Assembly: GCA_965247585.1 (NCBI GenBank)
Contig: CBDFHC010000004.1
Location: forward strand, 744,001 to 808,000
Direction: 5' to 3'
Source: CBDFHC01 sp965247585
Lineage (GTDB): Bacteria; Chloroflexota; Dehalococcoidia; Lucifugimonadales; GCA-2712585
Length of the DNA stretch: 64,000 nucleotides
The first letter of the stretch is position 1. Each line of letters begins with the position of its first letter. Shown here piece by piece: positions 7,443-16,601 of this stretch. The position numbers and the translations under genes were made by a program. Below the pieces are notes generated by a model that saw only the letters and a program-made list of their open reading frames with translations, did not search any database and had not been told where the DNA came from.

Positions 7443-8045
7443 ATGGAGCAACAGGACAACATCGAGCATCGCCAGGATGACCCCGGCGAGGTGCAAGAAG
7501 ACATTACCCCGGTTGAGAGCCCGATGACGTTGACGGAGGAGCTGGAAGAAGTGACCCGCGAAAGGGACCAGTACCAGAGCGCCATGCAACGGGCCCAGGC
7601 GGACCTTATCAACTATCGGCGCCGCGCTGAAGAGGAGAGGGGCGAAGCGATTAAGTACGCCAACGGACGTCTGCTTAACCGCGTGCTGCCGGTGCTGGAC
7701 GATTTCGGCATGGCCTTTGAACAGGCGCCGGAAGACGCATCGCAGCAACCCTGGTTGGAGGGTTTTCGGCTCATTCACCGCAAGCTACACTCTTTGACCG
7801 AAGCGGAGGGCGTTACCCGCATTGAGGCGGAAGACAAGCCCTTTGACCCGGCGGAGCATGAGGCGCTGGCACAGGTGGAATCAACGGAGCATGATGACGG
7901 ACAGGTGGTGCAGGTAGTGCGAGACGGATATAAACTGCACGATAGGGTGCTGCGCCCGGCGCAGGTAATCATATCTGTAAGGCCCCAACCCGACGCCGAA
8001 GAGCAGCGGGCAGGGGCGGAGTTTCAACAGGATAAGGAGACTTAA
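7443..8045 (+). CDS. grpE: GrpE nucleotide-exchange factor
   Basis: Co-chaperone that releases ADP from DnaK. It has the standard layout: an acidic disordered N-terminus, a long helix (about residues 30-75, ELEEVTRERDQYQSAMQRAQADLINYRRR) for dimerisation, and the beta domain with FDPAEHEALAQV and VVRDGYKLHDRVLRPAQVIIS, the GrpE signature. At 200 residues it has normal length. It starts 12 bases after hspR and ends 2 bases before dnaK, so the three genes form one operon. Confidence 0.97.
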   Translation: MEQQDNIEHRQDDPGEVQEDITPVESPMTLTEELEEVTRERDQYQSAMQRAQADLINYRRRAEEERGEAIKYANGRLLNRVLPVLDDFGMAFEQAPEDASQQPWLEGFRLIHRKLHSLTEAEGVTRIEAEDKPFDPAEHEALAQVESTEHDDGQVVQVVRDGYKLHDRVLRPAQVIISVRPQPDAEEQRAGAEFQQDKET

Positions 8046-8047
8046 AT

Positions 8048-9955
8048 ATGGCGAAGGTCCTTGGAATTGACCTGGGCACCACCAACTCGGTAGGAAGCGT
8101 GGTAGAGGCAGGAGAACCCATCATTGTAGAGAACGCAGAGGGCGGCCGGATTACGCCTTCCGTGGTGGCGGTGAACCCCCGCTCCGGAGAGCGCTACGTG
8201 GGCCAGATGGCTAAGCGCCAGGGGGTGACCAACCCTGAGAACACGGTCTTCTCCGTCAAACGGCTCATGGGTCGAAAGTTCGACGACGAGGAAACGCAAC
8301 GCGCCGCCAAGGTGCTGCCCTACAAGATAGTGAAGGCGTCCAACGGAGACGCCTACGTCAAGATGGGTGACGAAGATTACGCCCCTCCACAGATCGCCGC
8401 CATGGTCCTACAGAAGATCAAGCAGGACGCCGAGGCCAAGCTGGGGGAGAAGATCACGCAGGCGGTGATTACCGTCCCAGCCTACTTCTCCGATTCTCAG
8501 CGGCAGGCTACCAAGGACGCGGGGCAGATCGCCGGGCTGGAAGTGCTGCGCATCATCAACGAACCTACGGCGGCCTCCCTGGCTTACGGCCTGGACAAGA
8601 AGGGCACCGACGGCACGCTGGCCGTCTTCGACCTGGGCGGTGGCACCTTTGACATCACAATCTTGCAGATGGGCGACGGCGTTTTCGAGGTCAAGTCCAC
8701 CAACGGCGACACCTTCCTGGGCGGTGACGACTTTGACCAGCAAATAATGGAATGGGTAATCGCCGAGTTTCGCCAGGAGACAGGAATAGACCTGGGCCAA
8801 GACCGGATGGCGCTGCAACGGCTGCGGGAAGCGGCGGAGAAGGCCAAGGTGGAGCTCTCCAGCGTTACTCAAACAGAGATTAACCTGCCCTTCATCACCG
8901 CCGACGCCACAGGCCCGAAGCACCTGCTGAAGGCGCTGTCACGCGCCCAGTTTCAACAGATGGTGGCGGCGCTGGTGGACAGGACGGAACAACCCTGCCG
9001 CCAGGCCATTGAGGATTCCGGCCTCAGCACCTCCCAGATAGACGAGGTGATACTGGTAGGCGGCATGACCCGTGCGCCGGTGATTCAGGAGAAGGTGAAG
9101 GCCATCTTTGGCAAGGAGCCCAACCGGACCATTAACCCGGACGAGGCCGTGGCCCTTGGCGCGGCGTTGCAGGCCGGTGTACTGCAAGGGGACGTTACAG
9201 ACCTGCTCCTGCTAGACGTCACGCCCCTTACGCTTGGCATCGAGACACTGGGGAGCGTGTCTACTTCCCTTATCAGCCGCAATACCACCATCCCAACCTC
9301 CAAGAGCGAGTCGTTTACCACCGCCGCTGACAACCAGACCAGCGTTGAAATACACGTGGTGCAGGGAGAGCGGCCCATGGCCAATGATAACAAGTCCATA
9401 GGGCGGTTCATCCTGGACGGCATCCTGCCGGCGCCCCGAGGCGTCCCTCAGATTGAGGTGTCCTTTGATATAGACGCCAACGGGATTCTGAGCGTCTCCG
9501 CCAAGGACAAGGGCACCGGCAAAGAGCAGAAGATTGTCATCCAGCCCAGCTCCGGTCTGGCCAAAGAGCAGGTGGACGAGATGGTCCAGGAGGCTGCAGC
9601 CCACGCCGAGGAGGACCAACGGAAGCGCGCCGAGATGGAGACTCGCAACCAGGCGGACAGCCTGGTCTACACCACCGAAAAGCTGCTCCTGGACAATGCC
9701 GACAAAGTCTCAGCGGGGGTCAAGGAAGAGGTGGAAGGCAAGGTGGCGACGCTGCGCTCGGCCATTGAGCAGGGAGACGTGGCCGGGATGCAAAGCGCCA
9801 TGACGGAGCTAAACACTAGCCTTCAGAAGCTAGGCCAGGAAGTCTACGCCCAGGCCGGCGCGCCGGGCGCCGAGGGCGGGCCGGAACAGCCGCCCGAAGA
9901 GAAGAAAGACGAGGGCGGCGACACCGTGGAGGGCGAGTTCAGGGAAGTTAGCTAA
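8048..9955 (+). CDS. dnaK: Chaperone DnaK (Hsp70)
   Basis: ATP-driven chaperone of 635 residues. The nucleotide-binding domain shows GIDLGTTNSV, TVPAYFSDSQRQATKDAG, NEPTAASLAYG, FDLGGGTFDITIL and VILVGGMTRAPVIQ. The linker is VTDLLLLDVTPLTLGIET. The substrate domain and lid follow, ending in an acidic Gly/Glu-rich tail (EEKKDEGGDTVEGEF). It is the last gene of the hspR operon, and no dnaJ follows, so the J-protein partner must be encoded elsewhere. Confidence 0.98.
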   Translation: MAKVLGIDLGTTNSVGSVVEAGEPIIVENAEGGRITPSVVAVNPRSGERYVGQMAKRQGVTNPENTVFSVKRLMGRKFDDEETQRAAKVLPYKIVKASNGDAYVKMGDEDYAPPQIAAMVLQKIKQDAEAKLGEKITQAVITVPAYFSDSQRQATKDAGQIAGLEVLRIINEPTAASLAYGLDKKGTDGTLAVFDLGGGTFDITILQMGDGVFEVKSTNGDTFLGGDDFDQQIMEWVIAEFRQETGIDLGQDRMALQRLREAAEKAKVELSSVTQTEINLPFITADATGPKHLLKALSRAQFQQMVAALVDRTEQPCRQAIEDSGLSTSQIDEVILVGGMTRAPVIQEKVKAIFGKEPNRTINPDEAVALGAALQAGVLQGDVTDLLLLDVTPLTLGIETLGSVSTSLISRNTTIPTSKSESFTTAADNQTSVEIHVVQGERPMANDNKSIGRFILDGILPAPRGVPQIEVSFDIDANGILSVSAKDKGTGKEQKIVIQPSSGLAKEQVDEMVQEAAAHAEEDQRKRAEMETRNQADSLVYTTEKLLLDNADKVSAGVKEEVEGKVATLRSAIEQGDVAGMQSAMTELNTSLQKLGQEVYAQAGAPGAEGGPEQPPEEKKDEGGDTVEGEFREVS

Positions 9956-9999
9956 CCCTACAAACCGACGCCCAGACCACTAAAAGGCTTCCCGGGTTA

Positions 10000-11121
10000 C
10001 TACAATCCGTGGAACGGAAAAATCAGTTTCTTGATAGCCTCCACCGTGGCCTGGGCGTGACCGTCTATCTGGTCCCGCACCTCCCGGTTGGGCTGCTCTG
10101 GTTCCCCGTCTCTTAGCCCGGGCTCGCCGTGGCTTTCGGCATAGCTGGAGGGTATCTCCTGAGGCCAATTCCGGTGCGCCATCTCACCATAGGCCAGGGT
10201 CCAGCACCGGGCCACAGCTTCCAGGTCATAGCCGCCACCCCCCAGCGCCACCCACGGCAGCCCTAGCCCGGCGAAAGCGGACACTGCGCCGGTGAACGCC
10301 CGGGAGCTCAACCGAAGATGAGTAATGGGGTCCCGGAAGTGGGTGTCTATCCCCAGTTGGCTCACCAGGACGTCCGGTTTAAAGGCCCTTACCAGGGGCA
10401 GCACCACCTCTTCCAACGCCCACAAATATGTTTCGTCACCCGTGTAGGGAAACAGCGGCACGTTGACGGCGTAGCCTCGGCCCTCACCAGTGCCGATTTC
10501 GTCCACAAAGCCCGTTCCTGGAAAGAGGAACTGTCCCGACTCGTGGGTGGAAATAGTGAGCACCTGGTTGGTGCCGTAGAAGGCGGTTTGCACCCCGTCC
10601 CCGTGGTGGGCGTCAATGTCCACGTAGGCCACCTTCATACCCTGGCCCAGCAGATGGTTGATGGCTACCACCGGATCGTTGAACACGCAGAAGCCGGACG
10701 CGTGGCCCGCCGCGGCGTGGTGCAGACCGCCGGAGATGTTGAAGGCCACATTGACCTCTCCCTTGGCGACCAGTTCCGCCGCCACCAGGGAACCGCCGGT
10801 ACTCAGGGTGGCCGCCTGAAACATTCCGGGATATACAGGGTTGTCTCCGGCGTTGCTGAAATTGTACCGGCCCATCTCCGCGGCGCCCTCTCCGGCGCTG
10901 AAGCGCTCCACCGCCTCCACATACTCCCTGGTGTGGAAGGTGGTGAGCTCCTCTAGCGTGGCCTGCCGGGGTTTCACTATCTCCGCGGGGTCCTCGAAGG
11001 CGCCGTACGCTTGCAGCAGCTCGTAGGTGTATTGGAGGCGGACAGGCTTCATCGGGTGGCCCTCCCGAAGCGTGTGGCCACCGAAGGACTCGTCGTATAT
11101 GAAAACGGACGTGGTACTCAT
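10000..11121 (-). CDS. Histone deacetylase/AcuC family hydrolase
   Basis: Zinc-dependent deacetylase-fold protein of 373 residues. Diagnostic segments are GGLHHAAAGHASGFCVFND (the tandem His pair), VAYVDIDAHHGDGVQ (zinc-binding Asp and His) and SQLGIDTHFRDP, plus GGGGYD near the C-terminus. Bacterial members include AcuC, which deacetylates acetyl-CoA synthetase, and acetylpolyamine hydrolases. The start is the ATG of MSTTSVFIYDE; the upstream open frame encodes no family sequence. Its ATG overlaps by one base the stop of a Mut7-C remnant (TAATG). Confidence 0.92.
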   Translation of the reverse strand: MSTTSVFIYDESFGGHTLREGHPMKPVRLQYTYELLQAYGAFEDPAEIVKPRQATLEELTTFHTREYVEAVERFSAGEGAAEMGRYNFSNAGDNPVYPGMFQAATLSTGGSLVAAELVAKGEVNVAFNISGGLHHAAAGHASGFCVFNDPVVAINHLLGQGMKVAYVDIDAHHGDGVQTAFYGTNQVLTISTHESGQFLFPGTGFVDEIGTGEGRGYAVNVPLFPYTGDETYLWALEEVVLPLVRAFKPDVLVSQLGIDTHFRDPITHLRLSSRAFTGAVSAFAGLGLPWVALGGGGYDLEAVARCWTLAYGEMAHRNWPQEIPSSYAESHGEPGLRDGEPEQPNREVRDQIDGHAQATVEAIKKLIFPFHGL

Positions 11122-11375
11122 TAGCCTGTCTGGAGAATCCGGGCCAGATCTCGGCGCATGTTGGACCAGTGGGCGCCCCGCCAGTATACCCTGCGGCAAC
11201 AGATGCATTCCATGAACTCTTCCTGAGTGCGAAACACGTAGGGCGGGACCCTGTCGACTGCCTGGCCCCTGGCAACCGGGGTCAGCGGCTCGTTGCAACG
11301 GAGGGCATGCCCACCGCTACCAGGAAGGAGCCTCCCGGTGAAACGGGACAGAGACGGAATCGCGGCCAGTTGGGG
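11121..11375 (-). pseudogene. Mut7-C RNase domain, C-terminal remnant
   Basis: An open stretch with no usable start codon encodes the zinc-binding end of a Mut7-C (DUF82) domain: ALRCNEPLTPV, then RVPPYVFRTQEEFMECICC, then RRVYWRGAHWSNMRRDL. The paired Cys sites and the W-x-G-x-H-W signature are intact. The N-terminal PIN-like part, about 150 residues in full-length members, is missing because the helicase gene ends only about 50 bases upstream and a TGA closes the frame. The stop overlaps the start of the deacetylase gene, as in a once-coupled operon. It may be a truncated gene or a start I cannot recognise. Confidence 0.55.
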
Positions 11376-11426
11376 TCAGGACGACGGGTGCAATCCTGCA
11401 GTCCTTCAATGCGGCCCCGCCAGGGT

Positions 11427-13691
11427 CTAGCCGCACAGCTCCCGTAAAAGGTCTATCGCCACACCCTTGTCCAAGGGGTGGTTGTTGTTGCCGCACTTGG
11501 GCGACTGGATGCAGGAAGGGCAGCCCTCCTCGCAGGGGCAGGAGGCCACGGTGTCCAGCGTCGCCTGCCACAGCCGGTCTATCTGGTGATAGCCCTGCTC
11601 CGAGATGCCGATTCCCCCGGGATGGCCGTCATAGATGAACACCTGGGGCCTGCCGGTGTCCGGGTGCAACGGCGTCGAGACGCCGCCGATGTCGTTGCGG
11701 TCACACATCGCGAACAGCGGCAGAATGCCTATGGCGGCGTGTTCCGCGGCGTGGAGCCCTCCCGCCAGGTCCAGCTTCTCCTTCGCGCAGCGCGCCGCCA
11801 GGCCCTGGGGCACGTCAAACCAGAGCGCCACGGTGTCGAACAGGTTCGGCGGCAAGTCCAACGTCTCCTCAGACAGCTCCTTCTCCGTGAAGGGCTCCTT
11901 TCTTCGGTAGCCCACCACGTGGTCGGTCACCCTTACCTCGCCAAGGGACACCTTGACTCCGCCGTCCAGCTTGGACTCCCAGGAGCGGATTATTCGAATA
12001 TCGGTGAGGTCTCTGGCCTGGGTGTAGTAGGGCACCTCCTGCGCGTTGACGTAGGCCACCTTGGCCGCGGTTTCCAGCCGGGTCACCAGGAGCGACTTGC
12101 CTCGGTGCAGGTAGACGGCGCCCTGGTGCAACTGACGGAAAGCGGCGGACTCCTCCACCGTCTCAACAATGGCGCCGGAGCCTTCCTCAACCACCAGGTA
12201 GCTGTCCCTTGACGTGGAGCGAAGATTGATCTCTTCCGCCGGGTAGGCCACCTCCGGCGATAGGTGCCACCGCCCGGCGCGGCGGTGAAGCAGGCCCTGG
12301 GCGTCAAGCTGCTGAATCTGCTCGGTAAGTTTGGGGCCGAAGAGCGCCTCATCACTTGCGTCCAACGGCGCCTCGTACGCGGCGCACAGAAGGTGTGGTC
12401 CCATGATGTGAGGGTTGGCCGGCGACACCAGCGCGTTCTCACTGGACCGGCCGAAAAAGAACTCCGGGTATCGCATCAGGTACTGGTCCAGCGGGTCGTC
12501 CCGGGCCACCAGCACAGTAAGCGCCTCGGCGCCGCCGCGGCCCGCCTGCTGCCAGGTGCCGGCCACCGTGCCTGGGTAGCCCGCCAGCAGGGTGGCGTCC
12601 AGGTCACCTACGTCTATCCCCAGCTCCAGCGCGGTGGTGGTCGCCACCCCCAGCAGGTCACCGGAGAAAAGCGCCTTCTCAATCTCGCGGCGCTCCTCCG
12701 CCAGGTAGCCCGCCCGGTAGCTGCCGATGCGGTCCGCCAGCTCCGGGTGCTCCTGCTGTAACGTTTCCCGGGTGTAGAGGTAGACCAGCTCCGCCAGCCG
12801 TCTTGTCTTGACGAAGGTAAGGGTACGCACGCCCTCCTCCACCAGACGGGCGAATAGCCCGCTGACTTCCGTATTGGTACTGCGGCGTCCGGCGCGGCGT
12901 TGATCAATGATGGGAGGGTTCCAGAAGACAAAGTGACGTCCGCCGCTACCGGCGCCGTTCTGGTCTACCACCTGAAAGGGAAGGCCCGTGAGCTTTTCCG
13001 CCAGCTCTTCCGGGTTGGCAATGGTGGCGGAGCACATGACGAACTGGGGACTGCTGCCGTAGTGGTGGCACAGGCGTCGCAGCCGCCGCAGCACGTTCGC
13101 CACATGGGAGCCGAAGACGCCGCGGTACACGTGGGCCTCATCCACCACCACCAGCCGAAGGCCTCGGAGGAAGCGCGCCCAAGCGCGATGGTTGGGCAGG
13201 ATGCCCAGGTGAAGCATGTCCGGGTTGCTTAGGATAAGCTGGGCCTGCCGCCTGACTTGCGACCGGTCCTCCCGTGGTGTGTCGCCGTCGAAGATGGCGG
13301 TGTGGAGGCCCAGACCATCCGTCAGTTCCTCCAATCCGGCCAACTGGTCCTGAGCCAGCGCCTTGGTGGGAAACAGGTACAGCACCCGGCCGGCACTGTC
13401 GTTCATAAGAGTCTCTATGGCGGGAACGTGGTAGCAGAGGCTTTTACCGCTAGCCGCCGGGGTGGCCACCATCACGTTGGCGCCATCTCTTAGGCCGTTG
13501 ATCGCCTCCGCCTGGTGGGTGAATAGCGGCCACTTCCCCCCTGACTGAAGTAGTTCCACCACCTGGGGGTGTAGCTCAATGGGACCTTGAACGTGTTGGG
13601 CCGCGCGGGCGGGCAAGCGCTGCCAGTGGACCAACTGGCCGTCGTAGCCGGGCGCCTTTCGGAGGGTGTTGAGGAACTCTGAAAAGTCCAT
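11427..13691 (-). CDS. MrfA-like DEAD/DEAH-box helicase with C-terminal DUF1998 Cys cluster
   Basis: Superfamily 2 helicase of 754 residues related to MrfA/YprA, a DNA repair helicase that acts on mitomycin-type damage. It shows FTHQAEAI (Q motif), ATPAASGKSLCYHVPA (Walker A), VVVDEAHVYRG (Walker B/DEAH), SATIANPEE (motif III), TTALELGIDVGDLDA and QQAGRGG (motifs V and VI). It ends with the four-Cys cluster CPCEEGCPSCIQSPKCG characteristic of the DUF1998 region, which binds zinc in MrfA. The gene lies just downstream of DUF503 on the same strand. Confidence 0.93.
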   Translation of the reverse strand: MDFSEFLNTLRKAPGYDGQLVHWQRLPARAAQHVQGPIELHPQVVELLQSGGKWPLFTHQAEAINGLRDGANVMVATPAASGKSLCYHVPAIETLMNDSAGRVLYLFPTKALAQDQLAGLEELTDGLGLHTAIFDGDTPREDRSQVRRQAQLILSNPDMLHLGILPNHRAWARFLRGLRLVVVDEAHVYRGVFGSHVANVLRRLRRLCHHYGSSPQFVMCSATIANPEELAEKLTGLPFQVVDQNGAGSGGRHFVFWNPPIIDQRRAGRRSTNTEVSGLFARLVEEGVRTLTFVKTRRLAELVYLYTRETLQQEHPELADRIGSYRAGYLAEERREIEKALFSGDLLGVATTTALELGIDVGDLDATLLAGYPGTVAGTWQQAGRGGAEALTVLVARDDPLDQYLMRYPEFFFGRSSENALVSPANPHIMGPHLLCAAYEAPLDASDEALFGPKLTEQIQQLDAQGLLHRRAGRWHLSPEVAYPAEEINLRSTSRDSYLVVEEGSGAIVETVEESAAFRQLHQGAVYLHRGKSLLVTRLETAAKVAYVNAQEVPYYTQARDLTDIRIIRSWESKLDGGVKVSLGEVRVTDHVVGYRRKEPFTEKELSEETLDLPPNLFDTVALWFDVPQGLAARCAKEKLDLAGGLHAAEHAAIGILPLFAMCDRNDIGGVSTPLHPDTGRPQVFIYDGHPGGIGISEQGYHQIDRLWQATLDTVASCPCEEGCPSCIQSPKCGNNNHPLDKGVAIDLLRELCG

Positions 13692-13699
13692 ACCACCTG

Positions 13700-13993
13700 C
13701 TAGAAGGCGTCCAACAGCTCCAATTCGTAATCCAGCATCTCCGTCTCGCCCCGCGCCTGGCTCACGTAGTTAACCACCTTGGAGATCACCTGGTTGGCGT
13801 GGCGTCCGTCGTTGCTTACGTAGGAGACGCCCAGCGTGAGCCAGTGCAATTGGTCGTTGTCTTCCACCTCGGCTATGGCCACGTTGAACTTGGAGCGCAC
13901 CTTGGTGATGAGCGATTGGGAGATTTGACGCTTCTCTTTCAGACTTTGGGTGCCGTGGAGCCGGAGGGAAATGCGGCACAGGGCAACTTTCAA
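13700..13993 (-). CDS. DUF503 (YlxP-like) protein
   Basis: Small protein with the DUF503 pattern: (M)KVALCRISLRLHGTQSLKEKRQI at the N-terminus and NVAIAEVEDNDQ in the middle. Family members in other bacteria lie near rbfA and infB. A TTG start is proposed because the family begins a few residues before this first strand and GAGG lies 5 bases upstream; an in-frame ATG 15 codons earlier is an alternative. It sits 8 bases upstream of the helicase gene, so the two probably share a transcript. The molecular role is unknown. Confidence 0.85.
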   Translation of the reverse strand: MKVALCRISLRLHGTQSLKEKRQISQSLITKVRSKFNVAIAEVEDNDQLHWLTLGVSYVSNDGRHANQVISKVVNYVSQARGETEMLDYELELLDAF

Positions 13994-14186
13994 TGCGGCC
14001 TCGCTGCGAGAGAGGGGTGCTTGAGAGGAGTATAGCAAGCGCGGTCCGGTGGAAATAGATTGCGTTCGTCGCTATCGGTTACCCGGGAGCACCGGCACCC
14101 CCGGCGAAGACCGCCCCGTTGTCCGGCTCCGGTGTCCACAGGCTGCGTGTATACTGCGGACATCGAGGTCCAACCATAGCTTGAAC

Positions 14187-15161
14187 GTGATATTCCAACG
14201 GGGCGCCTACCTGCCAGACCTGGACCTTTGGCTGGACTCTCGGGCCAAGCGCACGGTGGGCTACATCTCCCACGCCCATTCAGACCACGTGGCGAACCAT
14301 GGCCGTCCCATTCTGACAGCGGCCACCAGGGAGCTACTGTCGGACCGGCTGCGCTGGTCAGACGCCACGGTGCTGGGGTACGGAGAGCCGTACCATACTC
14401 CATCGTACTCCCTGACGCTCTACCCGGCGGGACACTGCCTTGGATCGGCGCAGGTGTTGGTGGAGCACAAGGCCAGCGGCGAACGCACCCTTTACACCGG
14501 CGACATGAAACTGCGGCCCAATCCCACCGCGGAGCCACTGACCCCCGTGCCCTGCGACACCCTGATCATAGAGTCCACCTTCGGCGCCCCGGTCTATCGC
14601 TTCCCGCCCCAGGACCAAGTGCTGGAAAGCTTCTTCGCCACTATACGAGGCTGGCTGGAGGGAGGCCGCGTCCCGGTGGTGCTTGCCTACCGTCTGGGCA
14701 AGTCACAAGAGTTGCTGCATCACCTGCTGGGCGCCGGATTTCAGGTGGCGTTGGAGGAATCGGCCTTCAGAGCGACCCAGAGCTACATCTCCGCCGGGGC
14801 CACGTTCCCGGCAGCGTTCCGAGAGTATGACGAGACTACTAAAGGCGGCGAGGTGCTGCTGTTCCCACCGGGGAAGAAGACACGGTCCAGACTGGAACCG
14901 GTCCGGAATAAGCGGTATCTCGCCATGTCCGGATGGGCGGTGCATAACGGCGCCGCAAATCGGATGGGCGTGGACGTGGCACTGCCGTTCAGCGACCATG
15001 CCGACTTTACAGAGCTGATGGATTATGTAACGGCGTTGGGTCCCCAAAAAGTCTACACGGTGAACGGATTTTCAACTCTGGCGTCCCAGCTTCGGCGGGA
15101 GGGATACCAGGCCCAACACCTCGCCGGGCGGCAAGACAACCTTCAGCTGCAGCTAATCTGA
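14187..15161 (+). CDS. Metallo-beta-lactamase-fold nuclease (mRNA 3'-end processing/exonuclease type)
   Basis: Beta-CASP-type metallo-hydrolase related to archaeal and eukaryotic mRNA 3'-end processing nucleases. The HxHxDH motif is clear (ISHAHSDH), with GHCLGSAQVLVE, LYTGDMKLRP, DTLIIESTFG and a late PFSDHADFTELMDYV, which supplies the last metal His. The GTG at VIFQRGAYLPDLDLWLDS is the most likely start because the family begins just before this strand. A longer open frame extends 46 codons upstream but looks non-coding. It is divergent from DUF503. Whether the substrate is RNA or DNA is not decided by sequence. Confidence 0.82.
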   Translation: MIFQRGAYLPDLDLWLDSRAKRTVGYISHAHSDHVANHGRPILTAATRELLSDRLRWSDATVLGYGEPYHTPSYSLTLYPAGHCLGSAQVLVEHKASGERTLYTGDMKLRPNPTAEPLTPVPCDTLIIESTFGAPVYRFPPQDQVLESFFATIRGWLEGGRVPVVLAYRLGKSQELLHHLLGAGFQVALEESAFRATQSYISAGATFPAAFREYDETTKGGEVLLFPPGKKTRSRLEPVRNKRYLAMSGWAVHNGAANRMGVDVALPFSDHADFTELMDYVTALGPQKVYTVNGFSTLASQLRREGYQAQHLAGRQDNLQLQLI

Positions 15162-15308
15162 ACCGTTCGGGCGTTCGAAGGGGACCCGTTCAAATGCGCC
15201 TGGGCTCCCTTGGCATTGGGGCGCGATGGTGGCACAATACCCTCTCCGCCATAACCCAGCGTTCAGGCAGGGATTCATTCTAACAGCCGTAACCTTAAGG
15301 AGGATTAA

Positions 15309-15623
15309 ATGATTCGTGTTTCAGTTCTCTACCCAACCAAAGAGGGGTCCAAATTCGATTGGGACTACTACACTAAGACCCACATGCCGCTGGTCAGGGA
15401 AAGATTTGCAGGCGCCCTGGTGAAGGACGAAATCGACCGGGGGCTGGGCACTGCGGAGCCCGGCGCGCCGGCGCCCTTTCAGGTGGTAGCCCACCTTTCG
15501 TTCAATTCCATGGATGACGTGCAGAAGGCCATGGGCGCCCACGGGCCCGAGCTAATGGCGGACATTCCCAACTACACGGACGTGCAGCCGCTGTTTCAGA
15601 TCAGCGAGGTCGCCGTAAGCTAG
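15309..15623 (+). CDS. EthD-family protein
   Basis: A 104-residue ferredoxin-like dimeric alpha/beta-barrel protein of the EthD type. The family pattern is visible: RVSVLYPTKEGSKFDWDYYTKTHMPLV, with the conserved Tyr and His of the YxxxHxPL segment, then FNSMDDVQKAMGAHGPELMADIPNYTDVQP. EthD is needed with a P450 for ether degradation in Rhodococcus, but most members have no proven activity. A good AAGGAGG lies 6 bases before the ATG. The SMP-30 gene follows after about 130 bases on the same strand. Confidence 0.9.
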   Translation: MIRVSVLYPTKEGSKFDWDYYTKTHMPLVRERFAGALVKDEIDRGLGTAEPGAPAPFQVVAHLSFNSMDDVQKAMGAHGPELMADIPNYTDVQPLFQISEVAVS

Positions 15624-15752
15624 GCCCGCTTTCCACAGCGCCGCTACGTCTATGCGCCCGGTCGCCGACAACGGCGCCGGGCGCTGCCGCTTTATCGTGA
15701 CCCAGTCGTAGCAGCGCGACCGGCCATATCATCAACCAATGGAGGATGTCCT

Positions 15753-16601
15753 ATGACGCGCGCTCTTTCTGACCTGGTACCCCCACAAGAGCCGGAACGG
15801 CTGGCCACCGGGTTCCAGTTCACTGAGGGTCCGGTCTGGCACCCCGACGGCTACCTGCTGTTCAGCGACATACCCGCGGACACGATCTATCGCTGGTCGC
15901 CCAACGGCGGGGTGGCGCCGCAAATCAAACCCAGCCGCCAGTCCAACGGCTTGACCCTGGACCGGCAGGGGCGGCTGGTGGCCTGCGAACACGCCGGCAG
16001 GCAGGTGTCGCAAATGGAGGAAGGCGGTGCCATGGGCACGGTGGTGGACCGCTACCAGGGCAAGCGACTCAACAGCCCCAACGACCTGGTGGTCCACTCC
16101 TCCGGCGCCATCTACTTCACGGACCCAGCCTACGGCATCGAGCCCGGCCAGGAGGAGTTGGACTTTCGCGGCATATTCCGCGCCAACACCGACGGCACCC
16201 TGGAGCTGCTGGTTTCAGACTTCGAAGGGCCCAACGGACTAGCCTTCTCCCCGGACGAGTCCGTGCTGTACGTGGACGACTCCCGACGGCGCAAGACCTG
16301 GTCTTTCCAGCACCGTACCGATGGCTCGCTTAGAGAGGGAGGGGTGTTCATAGACCAGGACGTGGCGGAGGAGGGGAACCCGGACGGCATGAAAGTGGAC
16401 ACCGAGGGCAACCTGTACATCACCGGGGGCGGCGGCGTCTGGGTGGTGGAGCCCAGCGGCCGGCACGTGGGAACCGTGCCGCTGCCGGAGCAGCCCGCCA
16501 ACCTGGCCTTCGGTGATGCTGACGGCCTCTCGCTTTACATCACCGCGCGGACATCCATCTATCGGCTGCGGGTGATGGTGCCTGGCATTAGACCTGGCTG
16601 A
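15753..16601 (+). CDS. SMP-30/gluconolactonase/LRE family protein
   Basis: Six-bladed calcium- or zinc-dependent lactonase-type propeller of 282 residues. Metal-ligand segments are EGPVWHPDG (Glu), NSPNDLVV (Asn) and GNPDGMKVDTEGNLYIT (Asp), with repeated FSDIP, YFTDPAYG and YVDDS strands. Family members open sugar lactones such as gluconolactone or hydrolyse related esters. GGAGG is placed before the ATG. The 3' end overlaps the convergent MFS gene by 14 bases. The substrate is not known. Confidence 0.92.
   Translation: MTRALSDLVPPQEPERLATGFQFTEGPVWHPDGYLLFSDIPADTIYRWSPNGGVAPQIKPSRQSNGLTLDRQGRLVACEHAGRQVSQMEEGGAMGTVVDRYQGKRLNSPNDLVVHSSGAIYFTDPAYGIEPGQEELDFRGIFRANTDGTLELLVSDFEGPNGLAFSPDESVLYVDDSRRRKTWSFQHRTDGSLREGGVFIDQDVAEEGNPDGMKVDTEGNLYITGGGGVWVVEPSGRHVGTVPLPEQPANLAFGDADGLSLYITARTSIYRLRVMVPGIRPG

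Noticed and set aside
10000..11298. Longer deacetylase frame starting before MSTTSV
   Set aside because: The extra 59 residues are low-complexity and overlap the Mut7-C remnant in another frame; family similarity starts at FIYDE.
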